Assembly (NCBI GenBank): GCA_950097015.1
Contig: CATNEN010000038.1
Location: 3,696,001 to 3,760,000, forward strand
Direction of reading: 5' to 3'
DNA: 64,000 nucleotides
From: Macrostomum hystrix
Taxonomy: Eukaryota; Platyhelminthes; Macrostomidae
This document shows, piece after piece, positions 55,001-64,000 of this stretch. The notes below the pieces were generated by a model. That model was not told the origin of the DNA, searched no databases, and saw only the letters and a list, made by a program, of their open reading frames with translations. Within the stretch, counting starts at the first letter, position 1. Every line of letters begins with the position of its first letter. The translations under genes and the position numbers were made by a program.

Positions 55001-58000
55001 TATCCAATTCCTTATCTGTGTCTCTATCCAATTCCTTATCTGTGTCTCTATCCAATTCCTTATCTGTGTCTCTATCCAATTCCTTATCTGTGTCTCTATC
55101 CAATTCCTTATCTGTGTCTCTATCCAATTCCTTATCTGTGTCTCTATCCAATTCCTTATCTGTGTCTCTATCCAATTCCTTATCTGTGTCTCTATCCAAT
55201 TCCTTATCTGTGTCTCTATCCAATTCCTTATCTGTGTCTCTATCCAATTCCTTATCTGTGTCTCTATCCAATTCCTTATCTCAGTGTCTCTATCCAATTC
55301 CTTATCTGTGTCTCTATCCAATTCCTTATCTGTGTCTCTATCCAATTCCTTATCTGTGTCTCTATCCAATTCCTTATCTGTGTCTCTATCCAATTCCTTA
55401 TCTGTGTCTCTATCCAATTCCTTATCTCAGTGTCTCTATCCAATTCCTTATCTGTGTCTCTATCCAATTCCTTATCTGTGTCTCTATCCAATTCCTTATC
55501 TGTGTCTCTATCCAATTCCTTATCTCAGTGTCCCTCTGCAATTGCAGTACATAAACGCAGCCCAGGAGCGATTGCTCGGCCGCCCGATGACGGAGCTGAT
55601 CGGCCGAAGCAGTCTTGACCAGGCGGCGAAAGTTGAGCGGACACCAGATGAAACAGCAGCGCTGTTGCACACATTGCGCAAGGGTCGGGTGAGTTATTAG
55701 CTCAAGGTCGTTAGGCTGTTTTCTCAAGGTCATTAGGCTTTTTTCAATGTCATTGCTATACTATAGGTCATCGGGTTCGTCATTTCTCAAGGTTATTGGA
55801 TTTTCTCCATTTTTAACCACGCTTTTTCACTTTTCACTGCAAAAGAAATTAGATCCCTTTCCCCTACTCAAGGCCATTGGCTTCGCCCCTCTTCTCAAGG
55901 TCATCGGATTCATTGGATTCTCCCTCTATTTAAAGCCTTAGGATTCCCTCTCTTCTCTAGGTCATTGTATTCTCCCTCTATTTAAAGCCTTAGGATTCCC
56001 TCTCTTCTCTAAGTCATTGGATTCTCCCTCTATTTAAAGCCTTAGGATTCCCTCTCTTCTCTAAGTCATTGGATTCTCCCTCTATTTAAAGCCTTAGGAT
56101 TCCCTCTCTTCTCTAGGTCATTGGATTCTCCCTCTATTTAAAGCCTTAGGATTCCCTCTCTTCTCTAGGTCATTGGATTCTCCCTCTATTTAAAGCCTTA
56201 GGATTCCCTCTCTTCTCTAGGTCATTGGATTCTCCCTCTATTTAAAGCCTTAGGATTCCCTCTCTTCTCTAGGTCATTGGATTCTCCCTCTATTTAAAGC
56301 CTTAGGATTCCCTCTCTTCTCTAGGTCATTGTATTCTCCCTCTATTTAAAGCCTTAGGATTCCCTCTCTTCTCTAGGTCATTGGATTCTCTCTCTATTTA
56401 AAGCCTTAGGATTCCCTCTCTTCTCTAGGTCATTGGATTCTCTCTCTATTTAAAGCCTTAAGATTCCCTCTGTTCTCTAGTTCTCTATGTCGTTGAATTC
56501 TCCCGTTTCGGCTTAATTATTTATCCTTTATTTCATGGCTAACAATATTTCTTCATTATTCCTATGTCAATAATACACCTGGGATCAGGAAATATAATTA
56601 TCAGCAACATTATATTCTAAAATCCTAAAATTTAGGAATGGGAAGAGGATTTCTGCGTGCCAGGCAGGCCGGCGGCCAGCGGCCCCACCAGCCAGCAGCT
56701 GCAGAGGCGCAGACAGACCAGGCGATTCCTGCCAGTTAAAGGCAGACACGGGCAAGTCGCACTTTAACCTGATTGGTCAAGCGAAGGTCGAACTTCACGT
56801 TTAAGATGGATGACAAATTAGAGTGGCCGAATTTTGGTTTGGAAACTGACTTTTGCAAAAATCGATGCGGCCACAAACCCCACTTGACCTTGGCAGAAAG
56901 GTGCAGCACATTGTCAGCGTGACAGCCAAGTACAGGTCCGAGAACAAGTCGACTTCGAAGCAGGCGTTGGGAGGCAGTTCGACCAAGCGAGGGTCGGGCA
57001 ATTCCGATCCTTGCGACGAACCCGGAATGGACGGCTTTGACAAGACCGAGGGCAAGGACTCAGGTGGGAACCGGGCGAAAAACTCGCTTCCATAAACCCG
57101 AAGACTTTCCCAGTTCGCCAATTTCACAGTTTATCGACTTTCTCAGTTGATATAGTTTCCCTGTTTATTTTTCCTCCGTTTTTAGAGTTTTCCTCTCGTT
57201 TTTTTCCATTTTCCAGTTGGTCAATTTTCCCAGTTTATCGATTTTCCAGTTTATCGATTTTCCTAGTTTATCGATTTTCCCAGTTTATCGATTTTCCTAG
57301 TTTATCGATATTTCTTAGTTTATCGTTTTTCCAGTTTATCGATTTTCCAGTTTATCGATTTCCCAGTTTATCGATTTTCCAGTTTATCGATTTTTCCAGT
57401 TTATCGATTTTCCAGTTTATCGATTTTCCCGCAGAGGCCATGAAGCGAAGTCGGTCGGAAATGTTGGGCATCATCAGGAAGACCTCAACCCAGTCGATGC
57501 GCAGTGTGTCCTCAATTCCGTTAGACGGTGAGTCGCCAATTTCTAAAGGCAACAGTTTTGAGAAGTCGGATAATTTAAATGTATTTCATTGCAGCCTCTC
57601 TGTTCGGTGCGCTGAGCAGAATGGCCAAGATTGACTATGGCACAGCCAAGATCGGCTCGCAAAGTCTGGAGGCGCCGATTCACAAGGTGAAACTTGCGGT
57701 GACGATCGGGGGGGATCTAGAGAGAGAGTTCTAGGGACTGGGGTGGAGGGAGAGATCTAGGGACTGGGGTGGAGGGAGAGATCTAGGGACTGGGGTGGAG
57801 GGAGAGATCTAGGGACTGGGGTGGAGGGAGAGATCTAGGGACTGGGGTGGAGGGAGAGATCTATAGGGACTGGGGTGGAGGGAGAGATCTAGGGACTGGG
57901 GTGGAGGGAGAGATCTAGGGACTGGGGTGGAGGGAGAGATCTAGGGACTGGGCTGGAGAGGGAGAGATCTAGGGACTGAGGAGAAGGGAGAGATCAAGGG

Positions 58001-61000
58001 AATGAGATGCGGAGCAGATCTAGGGACTGGAATGCAGGGTCAGGGATGAAGGGACTGGGATGCAGGGTCAGGGATGAAGGGACTGAGATGCAGGGTCAGG
58101 GATGAACGCACTGGGATGAAGGGACTGGGATGCAGGGTCAGGGATGAACGGACTGGGATGAAGGGACTGAGATGCAGGGTCAGGGATGAAGGGACTGAGA
58201 TGCAGGGTCAGGGATGAAGGGACTGAGATGCAGGGTCAGGGATGAAGGGACTGAGATGCAGGGTCAGGGATGAAGGGACTGAGATGCAGGGTCAGGGATG
58301 AACGCACTGGGATGAAGGGACTGGGATGCAGGGTCAGGGATGAACGCACTGGGATGAAGGGACTGGGATGAAGGGTCAAGGATGAAGGGACTGAGATGCA
58401 AGGTCAAGGATGAACGGACTGGGATGAAGGAACTGAGATACAGGGTCAGGGGTGAAGCGCGAGCTATCATGAGTAATGACTGATCGCCGAGCCCAGCAGC
58501 TGCACCCAATACCATCCGCAGGTGATCCACCTTATCAGCATAGCTCAGCAGGACAGTCCTCCATCCGTGACGTCGGCACTGGATCGTGTCTTGGAGATCC
58601 TGCACCACGCCACTGACCTGTACTCCGGAGAAATGCCAGCCAACCTGGAGGACAAAATCACCTCCGACTACGTCGGCGGACTCATGATTGTAAGCCATTG
58701 GGTGCAGTTTATTTTAACTTCTACTCAAAGCTATATAATACTTTTGCTACTATTTTTAGTAGGTGGTATAGAAAAGCACGCAGCTTTTCATGTTAATTTT
58801 GTGAAAAAGAAAAAATGTAAAACTCGCTTTATCTTCAGGGAGCCAGGCCGTCCGACAAAAAAAGAATTGGACATTTCGGAACGCGGCGTAAGTCACTCAC
58901 AGTTTATAGACCTCTAGACTTACCGAAATCACTACAATTGATTTATTTAATGCTTACCTTTTTATGTAAGCAAGAATGACGTACATGAGAATGAAATGCC
59001 GAATTTATTCCAGGACCACCGCCCCAGAGACCGTCAGAGATTATCACCGAGCATATCAACCAGCTGCTTGGTTAGCAACTGACTTTAGCGCTGCTCAATG
59101 TCTCCTCCCCAATCTACGCTTCTGTACTTGTTTGCTAATTGCATGTGCCCTTGTGAGCATGCAATGCTCAGTCAGTCAGTCAGTCAGTCAGTCAGTCAGT
59201 CAGTCAGTCAGCCAGTCAGTCAGTCAGTCAGTCAGTCAGTCAGTCAGTCAGTCAGTCAGTCAGTCAGTCAGTCAGTCAGTCAGTCAGTCAGTCAGTCAGT
59301 CAGTCAGTCAGTCAGTCAGTCAGTCAGTCAGTCAGTCAGTCAGTCAGTCAGTCAGTCAGCCAGTCAGTCAGTCAGTCAGTGAGTCAGTCAGTCAGTCAGT
59401 CAGTCAGTCAGTCAGTCAGTCAGTCCGTAAGTCAGTCAGCTAGTCAGTCAGTGCCAGTGTCCATAGGAATAATATTATTGAAACTTTATGCTGATTACTT
59501 ACCGCGTGTCGACCTCAAATAAACCTCGTCGAGATAACTGCAATTTCTATTGAGTTGCCTGAGATATACTAAACACCATACTAAAAAAGCATGGCTCGCA
59601 ACAGTTTTGTTGATTGACAGCTCACTGACACATGCTTGACAATGGTTGAACCCCACAGAGAGCTCGCTGGCAAACATGCAGTCACTAAGCGAAATACCTG
59701 AGCAGTTCATCAGCTACCTGGAAGGCGATGACGAATGGGAATTCGACATACTGGAGCTCGAGCGAGTGACCAACAAGCGGCCCCTCGTGTACCTCGGCAT
59801 GAAGATCCTGCAGCGCTTCAACGTCTGCCAGCTGCTGCAGTGCAGCGAGGACACCATGCTGAACTGGCTGCAGGTCATTCAGGAGAACTATCACCAGGAG
59901 AATTGCTATCACAATGCCACGCACGGCGCTGACGTCATGCAGAGTTCGGCCTATTTCCTGGAAAGGAGCCGGGTCAAGGCCGCCCTGGACGAGATGGACG
60001 AGGCGGCTTCGTTGCTTGGCGCATTGGTGCACGACCTCGACCATCCCGGCAGGACCAACCCATTCCTCATCAACAGCCGGCATCGCTTGGCGCTGCTCTA
60101 CAATGATCTGTGAGGCCTGGGAAGAAAGTGGTATTCTAACAAAATGGGATTCTTGAGAAAAACTATTCTATAGAGGGGGGTTTTGAGGATTTGGGATTTC
60201 GAAAAAGTAGGACCCTGGGTACTTAAGATTTCTTGGGATGCAGGATTCTGGGGATGCAGGATTCTGGGGATGTAGGATTCTGGGGATGCAGGATTCTGGG
60301 GATGCAGGATTCTGGGGATGTAGGATTCTGGGGATGAAGGATGCTGGGGATATAGGATTCTGGGGATGCAAGATTCTGAGGAGAAGGGATTCTGGGGATG
60401 TGAGATTCTAGGGAGGATTCTTGGGAAGAACTTATCGAGCTAAATTCTGTGACAGAGACTAGAATTCGCAGTAAACCTGCTGCATCACTAGTTATTTGAG
60501 TTGAGTAGCGACTCAAAATTGCCCAAACCTGCTCACGTCCTCCTCCAAGCTCCGTCCTTGAGAGCCACCACGTGTCGCTAGCCTTCCAGCTGACCACCAG
60601 AGACGAGCGGATAAACATCTTCAAGAACCTGGCTCAAGACGAGTTCAAATCCCTGCGCCAGAGCATTGTTGACGTTGTCTTGGCAACGGAGATGGCTCGC
60701 CACTTTGAGCACGTGGGAAAGTTTGCCAACCAGATTGTCGCGCCGCTGCTAGCCGGCAAGGACGCTGGGCCGGGCGATGAGGCTTCGGGCATCGGCAACA
60801 TGGCCACTGAGGACGAAACGCTGGAGATGCTGAGCAAGCCGGAGAATCGAGCCCTCATCATGCGGGTGCTCATCAAGTGCTCCGACATCAGCAATCAGTG
60901 CCGGCCGCTCAAGCTGTGCAAGGAGTGGTCCAGACGGATCTCCGAAGAATACTTCCAGCAGGTGCTAATTTGTGGGGATTTCATGGATTGTTTGATCGAC

Positions 61001-61564
61001 AGATTGATTTATTAATTGTATGAAAATTCTAACCCGCAGACGGACGAAGAGAAGGCTCTCAACCTGCCCATTGTGATGCCAATGTTTGACAGGACCACCT
61101 GCAATCTGCCTCAGTCGCAGATTAGCTTCATCGACTTCTTCCTCAGGGAGATGTTCTCGGTGTGGCACGGTAAGTTACCCTTCCTACTTTTTCATCGCAT
61201 GTACATTCGGCATGTACATTCAGCATGTATCTTCAAGTGTACATTAAAATGTACGTTATAAGTGTAGATTAAAATGTACGTTTAAGTGTACATTAAAATG
61301 TACATTCAAGTGTACATTAAAATGTACGTTTAAGTGTAGAATAAAATGTACATTTAAGTGTACATTAAAATGTACATTCAAGTGTACATTCTAGTAAATA
61401 TTCAAGTGTGCATTGAAATTCGCTACCCGTCAATCCGAGCAGCCTTCTGCGACGTGCCCCAGCTGCTGGACAACATGAACAACAACTATGCCTACTGGAA
61501 GCGGTTGTCTACGGAACGGCCGGCGCCGAAAAGTGATGACTCAGGAGCTGCTGCTGAGCAATAA
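46072..61564 (+). CDS. PDE8: PDE8-type cyclic nucleotide phosphodiesterase
   Basis: Seventeen exons, all phases consistent: 46072-46224, 48475-48522, 49289-49572, 50821-50866, 50952-51119, 55548-55688, 56636-56751, 56897-57063, 57435-57527, 57595-57686, 58522-58689, 58839-58887, 59014-59070, 59659-60109, 60550-60961, 61040-61169, 61443-61564. Predicted 898 residues. N-terminus MGC suits myristoylation/palmitoylation, as in PDE8A. Residues 68-177 form the receiver-like domain ([17 protein letters not shown]). About 215-330 is PAS ([20 protein letters not shown]). About 545-890 is the HD catalytic domain: metal ligands H612/H616 (YHNATHGAD), H652-D653 ([10 protein letters not shown]), D790 (KCSDIS), and invariant Q842 (SQISFIDFF). 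PDE8 enzymes hydrolyse cAMP with high affinity; cytosolic or membrane-bound. The intron after exon 7 starts GC (GCAAGT). Splice sites are by eye. Confidence 0.9.
46375..46693. repeat. 16-bp array in PDE8 intron 1
   Basis: About 20 copies of TTCACGAGTTCACAGG with GAGCTC and TTTACG variants, about 150 bp after the exon 1 donor. Confidence 0.95.
46694..47484. other. unique part of PDE8 intron 1
   Basis: No array or exon that I can support. Confidence 0.5.
47485..47960. repeat. 11-bp array in PDE8 intron 1
   Basis: About 43 copies of CCCATCTATCA with occasional ATCATC and CATTTAT variants. The Ser/Pro/His frames are artefacts. Confidence 0.95.
48295..48351 (+). CDS. PDE8: alternative first exon of PDE8
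   Basis: ATG at 48295 opens 19 codons ([19 protein letters not shown]) that end exactly at a strong GTGAGT donor in phase 0, the phase of exon 2 at 48475. An in-frame stop lies just upstream, so it reads as a first exon and not as an internal one extended to the left. LLFGIRPF also resembles the VQFGPMRF stretch that precedes the receiver domain in PDE8, so an internal exon beginning at ATG 48313 (after TTTAAG) is the alternative reading. A protein from this start would lack the MGC acylation site. Confidence 0.5.
48550..49212. repeat. 28/29-bp array in PDE8 intron 2
   Basis: About 23 copies of two related units, GATAAGGATGGCAGATTGGG-GCGAGAAA (28 bp) and GATAAGGATGGCAGGTTGGA-GGAGAGAAA (29 bp). 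The first type is clustered at the left end and again once near the middle and at the right end. Confidence 0.95.
49595..50678. repeat. 16-bp array in PDE8 intron 3
   Basis: About 67 copies of GGATGGGGATGAGAAT with AATGAAATGGGATG and GGGAATG variants. It starts about 22 bp after the exon 3 donor. The minus-strand [16 protein letters not shown] frames up to 450 codons are artefacts. Confidence 0.95.
51146..51500. repeat. GGGTTTCCGCT-type ~11-bp array in PDE8 intron 5
   Basis: Irregular units of 11-12 bp (TGGGTTTCCGC, TGGGTTTCTGA, TGGGTTTTTAT), beginning about 30 bp after exon 5. Confidence 0.85.
51501..52659. other. unique part of PDE8 intron 5
   Basis: About 1.16 kb of unique AT-rich sequence. 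No exon or RNA gene that I can support. Confidence 0.5.
52660..53330. repeat. purine-rich GAGAGGAGA satellite in PDE8 intron 5
   Basis: Almost pure A/G on the plus strand, GAGAGGAGAGAGGAGAAGG words with longer duplicated blocks. Similar in composition to 258-1049 but richer in GAGAGG. Confidence 0.9.
53331..53811. other. unique part of PDE8 intron 5
   Basis: No feature seen between the purine satellite and the 28-bp array. Confidence 0.5.
53812..54218. repeat. 28-bp array in PDE8 intron 5
   Basis: About 14 copies of CTACCTGATTCCTCATCTCA-GTGTGTCT. Each unit contains a branch-like CTGAT, a pyrimidine tract and CAG, so every unit resembles a 3' splice site in the sense orientation. Confidence 0.95.
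54219..55535. repeat. 24-bp array running up to PDE8 exon 6
   Basis: About 54 copies of CTCTATCCAATTCCTTATCT-GTGT, derived from the preceding 28-bp family. CTCAGTGT variants recur at about 54507, 54844, 54990, 55280, 55426 and 55523, marking blocks of 146 and 290-337 bp. The array ends about 12 bp before the exon 6 acceptor. Confidence 0.95.
55900..56490. repeat. 52-bp array in PDE8 intron 6
   Basis: About ten copies of a 52-bp unit, containing CTCCCTCTATTTAAAGCC and TTCCCTCTCTTCTCTAGGTC. Each copy includes a polypyrimidine tract followed by TAG/GT, again like a 3' splice site. Confidence 0.95.
57185..57428. repeat. 16/17-bp array in PDE8 intron 8
   Basis: About 15 copies of CCAGTTTATCGATTTT with an optional extra C. 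It ends directly at the exon 9 acceptor (TTTTCCCGCAG). Confidence 0.9.
57705..57990. repeat. 26-bp array in PDE8 intron 10
   Basis: About ten copies of AGATCTAGGGACTGGGGTGG-AGGGAG, starting about 20 bp after exon 10. Confidence 0.95.
58010..58460. repeat. 28-bp array in PDE8 intron 10
   Basis: About 16 copies of GGGACTGAGATGCAGGGTCA-GGGATGAA, some with an inserted GCACTGGGATGAA block. It ends about 60 bp before exon 11. Confidence 0.95.
59166..59455. repeat. (CAGT)n microsatellite in PDE8 intron 13
   Basis: About 70 copies of the tetranucleotide GTCA/CAGT, with rare CAGC, CAGTGAG and CCGTAAG interruptions. The Ser-Gln-Val frame is an artefact. Confidence 0.95.
60225..60420. repeat. 16-bp array in PDE8 intron 14
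   Basis: About 12 copies of TGGGGATGCAGGATTC with TGTAGG and GAAGG variants. Confidence 0.9.
61195..61410. repeat. TGTACATT repeat in PDE8 intron 16
   Basis: About nine copies of a unit near 24 bp (AAGTGTACATTAAAATGTAC plus ATTC or GTTT). TGTACA palindromes are spaced regularly, so a single strand could fold into repeated hairpins. Confidence 0.9.
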
Positions 61565-61825
61565 TTGACTGTCAACAAATGTAAATTTTGAAACTGTTTG
61601 AAAAGAACGAATTTAACTTAATTAAACCGCAATTTCATCATGTTAAATACCGCCATTCATTGTGGGACCTGCAAAGGCAAAGCAAAGACATCCTACTTAC
61701 TGCTCACCGTGTGAAATATTTTTCATTGTGTTATAATATTATCAAGTACGCTCGTAATTTTAAATAGACTTCGTTTCTTGTTGTGTGACCAAAGTCAAGC
61801 AATGCACACAGCTGCTTTAAGTAAT

Positions 61826-61831
61826 AATAAA
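61826..61831 (+). promoter_or_regulatory. candidate poly(A) signal of PDE8
   Basis: AATAAA 262 bases after the PDE8 stop, followed by GT-rich sequence (GTGGGTTAGTTCGG). It is the first canonical signal downstream of the stop codon that I see. Confidence 0.55.
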
Positions 61832-62975
61832 GTGGGTTAGTTCGGATAGCAAAAAACATCCTGTTTTCTAGTGATTCAATTTGCGTGAAATTTACGTCAT
61901 TCGTATGCATTGTACTGAAGTACTTACGGTCTTGTAATTAAGTACTAGTTAGACGTAAATTACGTGACAGCTCGCGGCCAATCAAGTGTGCCCGTGTGGA
62001 ATTGTCAAGGTCACTCTTCTTAGTCAGGTGATCATCGATTGAAAGGCCTTGGGAATCACCCGGCCGATTCTATTGGCTCAGAGCTGTCACGTGACAGGCA
62101 TTTCGTCCAGTAGCGACCAGTAAGTTTTGCCAATAGGAAGGGCCGGGTGAATCCAAAAGTTGCAAGACTAGCTAAATATGTTCCCATTTTGAATGAACAT
62201 CCTGCAGACTGAGCCGCTCTTAAAGTATTGTGAGCCAACAATGAATAATTTTAATTATTCGCATCAGATAATCAGACAGATTCAGAACGACTTGGTACGA
62301 GTAATGTTCAATATTCGCCGGAAAGCACAATCAGTACAAGCTTCTAAGCACTATGTGTATTGAATCGATTGTGGTTAAAAACTTGAACAGCGACTTCTTC
62401 AAAGCAGAATTTCCGTAGGGAAATTTTACTTGCTGCAGACCACTAAACTAATTGGACACACGAACAAGCCGAACAAAAATGATTTCGTGCCCTGAGGATA
62501 AAGCTGCTAAAAGGTAGGTTTTTTTAACTGTGCGTTACAGACAAAAGTGACAGGCTTGGTAAAGTCTGTTGATTAAAATACAAAAACATGGGATAGAGTA
62601 AGGGCAGATTGACAATATTGAGAAATCATATGTACTTTTAGGGACAATTTAGATAAGCGGGGTTCCGTGATTGGCGGGAGTCAGTCACGTGCTTGGATTA
62701 AGGGTTGCGTAACTGGAGGTTTTCGCAGCGGTTCTAAAAATAGCAACAACTCAGAATTCCTAAACCAATCAAATTTAAAGCGCCGATTTTGATCATTTCA
62801 AATAAGAAAATTGCGTCTCCCTATTTTAGTAGCCCTTTAATAGTTTAATACTTTTTTAATTTAATAACTTAATAGGTTTAATTTGAAAATTTATGAGTTT
62901 TTGGAAAAAAAGTTAACCAGTTGTTTTACAACTTGACTGAGGATTCTGAGGAGAAGTAATTTTCTCAGTCGGCAG
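61832..62975. other. intergenic region between PDE8 and the PRDM8-like gene
   Basis: Mostly unique. It contains several CCAAT-type words on either strand (about 61979, 62068, 62131, 62766) and CACGTG words at about 62088 and 62686, and the 3' UTR of the PRDM8-like gene lies at its right end. The two genes converge, so a promoter role is doubtful. No gene seen. Confidence 0.4.
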
Positions 62976-64000
62976 CTAGTCATGCGAGGTCATGTGCCGC
63001 GTCAGGTGGTGCCTCTCCCGAAATGTTTCGCCGCAGACGCCGCAGCGAAGTTTTTCGTTTCTCCTCTGTCTGGACAGCTGCAGCTCTGTCTCGGATTTGT
63101 GATGCGTGCGCATGTGGTAGACCAGGTCGCTGGTCATGCGGAATGTGCTGTTGCATTTGGCGCACCAGTTCTGAGTGACTGCCAGCGGGCCAAGCACCGA
63201 GGACGAGCCACCAGCTGGACTACCGCCTGAGCTAATTGACTCGCCAAGGACTGCGTGCTGGAGCAGCTTCTCAACCATGGGGTTGGTCGTCTTGGGCAAG
63301 CTGCTAGAAAGCTGCTGCGAGTTGGTCGTCTTGGAAACAGCGGCTGCCTGACTGCCAGTCGAAGATGAAAGTGTCGTCAGTGGTGGCGACGGAGGCGACG
63401 GCGGAGGCGAAGGAGATCGAGAAGGTGTATCCTCAGGAGTCCGCTGGCGAGTGATGGCTAGAAAGTCCTGCAGCCTCGGTGCTGCCGGAGCAGCCTGCGG
63501 CGGCGGCAGCGGCGCCGGCTGTGGCGGTGGCGGTGGCGGTGGCGGTGGTGCATGCGGCGGCAGCAGCGAAGGAGGCTGCAGAGCCATCGGGAAAATTGGC
63601 GACGTCGACGGGAAAAAAATTGAACTAGCAACCGCAGGGTGGCAGCCGGCGAGCAGAGGGTAGGCGGCAGCGGCGGACAAGCCGGCGACAGGAAAACCTG
63701 ACGGCAGAGGCGCTGAGACTTGAGGTGGCGGCAGCAGCAGCTGCGGCGGTCTCTGGCTCAAAGTTGTAGCAGCTGCAGCAGCAGATGCCGTTGTCGAGCC
63801 GGCTGCCACTGCGGCCGCCGCCGCCGCTGCCGCCATCGCCGCCATTGCCCGATGAAAGTCAAAGCCGGATGGAATGGCGGTCGGCGTGATGTTGCTGGCG
63901 AAGCCGGAGTCGCCAAATCTCGGACGCTTGGTCGGCAGATGCGTCTTTTGGTGGACTACTGGAACAATGGCCCCGCCATTTCCATTGAAATCACCGCTGC
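62976..64000 (-). CDS. PRDM8/ZNF488-like zinc-finger protein, C-terminal exon (partial)
   Basis: The minus-strand frame is open from the window edge to a TAG at 62976-62978, about 340 codons, with no splice site needed. It begins DFNGNGGAIVPVVHQ, has a short basic KRPRFG, then alanine-rich, proline-rich and serine-rich low-complexity stretches. It ends with two C2H2 fingers: WCAKCNSTFRMTSDLVYHMRTHH and, after a basic linker, LRCGVCGETFRERHHLTRHMTSHD (C-x2-C-x12-H-x3/4-H). This pair, with MTSDLVYHMR and FRERHHLTRHMTSH, is the signature of the PRDM8/ZNF488 group. Known members act in the nucleus as transcriptional repressors in neural development. A PR/SET domain, if any, would lie outside the window, so orthology to PRDM8 itself is not shown. 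Confidence 0.8.
   Translation of the reverse strand, partial: SGDFNGNGGAIVPVVHQKTHLPTKRPRFGDSGFASNITPTAIPSGFDFHRAMAAMAAAAAAAAVAAGSTTASAAAAATTLSQRPPQLLLPPPQVSAPLPSGFPVAGLSAAAAYPLLAGCHPAVASSIFFPSTSPIFPMALQPPSLLPPHAPPPPPPPPPQPAPLPPPQAAPAAPRLQDFLAITRQRTPEDTPSRSPSPPPSPPSPPLTTLSSSTGSQAAAVSKTTNSQQLSSSLPKTTNPMVEKLLQHAVLGESISSGGSPAGGSSSVLGPLAVTQNWCAKCNSTFRMTSDLVYHMRTHHKSETELQLSRQRRNEKLRCGVCGETFRERHHLTRHMTSHD

Noticed and set aside
54166-55700. Plus-strand frames of 396-474 codons running into PDE8 exon 6
   Set aside because: They are read-throughs of the 24-bp array. The true coding part starts after the TTGCAG acceptor at 55548, where PAS similarity begins.
59098-59443. Ser-Gln-Val repeat proteins of 94 and 155 codons
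   Set aside because: Translation of a (CAGT)n microsatellite inside PDE8 intron 13.

Overview
This is a window of animal nuclear genome, not a prokaryotic or organellar one. The genes have many short introns with GT-AG (once GC-AG) sites, and the encoded families are animal ones (COA1, TMEM145/GPR180, PDE8, a PRDM8-type zinc-finger protein). The retroelements are of kinds common in invertebrates. I think a protostome invertebrate is most likely, but the sequence alone does not fix the phylum.

Layout. 1-8041: a possible exon fragment, a purine-rich satellite, then a decayed composite of two APE-type non-LTR retrotransposons. The first carries a 261-bp solo LTR with a 4-bp target duplication, and the composite breaks off abruptly inside a WSC-domain gene copy. 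8042-18950: three tandem copies of a small secreted WSC-domain gene. Copy 1 is a pseudogene; copies 2 and 3 are intact, each with a TATA box and preceded by a 14-bp satellite array. 19427-22346: COA1 (mitochondrial cytochrome oxidase assembly) on the minus strand. 22500-30150: three modules of a 15-bp satellite. 30780-36804: a nine-exon TMEM145/GPR180-family gene on the minus strand with a long Gln/His tail. 36805-46071: intergenic, mostly satellites, with one unassigned exon candidate. 46072-61564: a complete PDE8-type cyclic-nucleotide phosphodiesterase on the plus strand, 17 exons and about 898 residues, plus an alternative first exon. 62976-64000: the 3' end of a PRDM8/ZNF488-like gene on the minus strand, cut by the window edge.

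The dominant character of the window is minisatellite DNA. About thirty arrays with different units (4 to 156 bp) fill nearly all intergenic space and most introns longer than about 250 bp in the identified multi-exon genes; introns shorter than about 150 bp have none. Many arrays give long open frames, which are repeat artefacts and not genes. Several units contain splice-site-like or homeodomain-like words repeated tens to hundreds of times.

The genes do not form one pathway. PDE8 hydrolyses cAMP in the cytosol or at membranes, COA1 works in the mitochondrial inner membrane, TMEM145 is a seven-pass membrane protein, the WSC proteins look secreted, and the PRDM8-like protein is a nuclear regulator.
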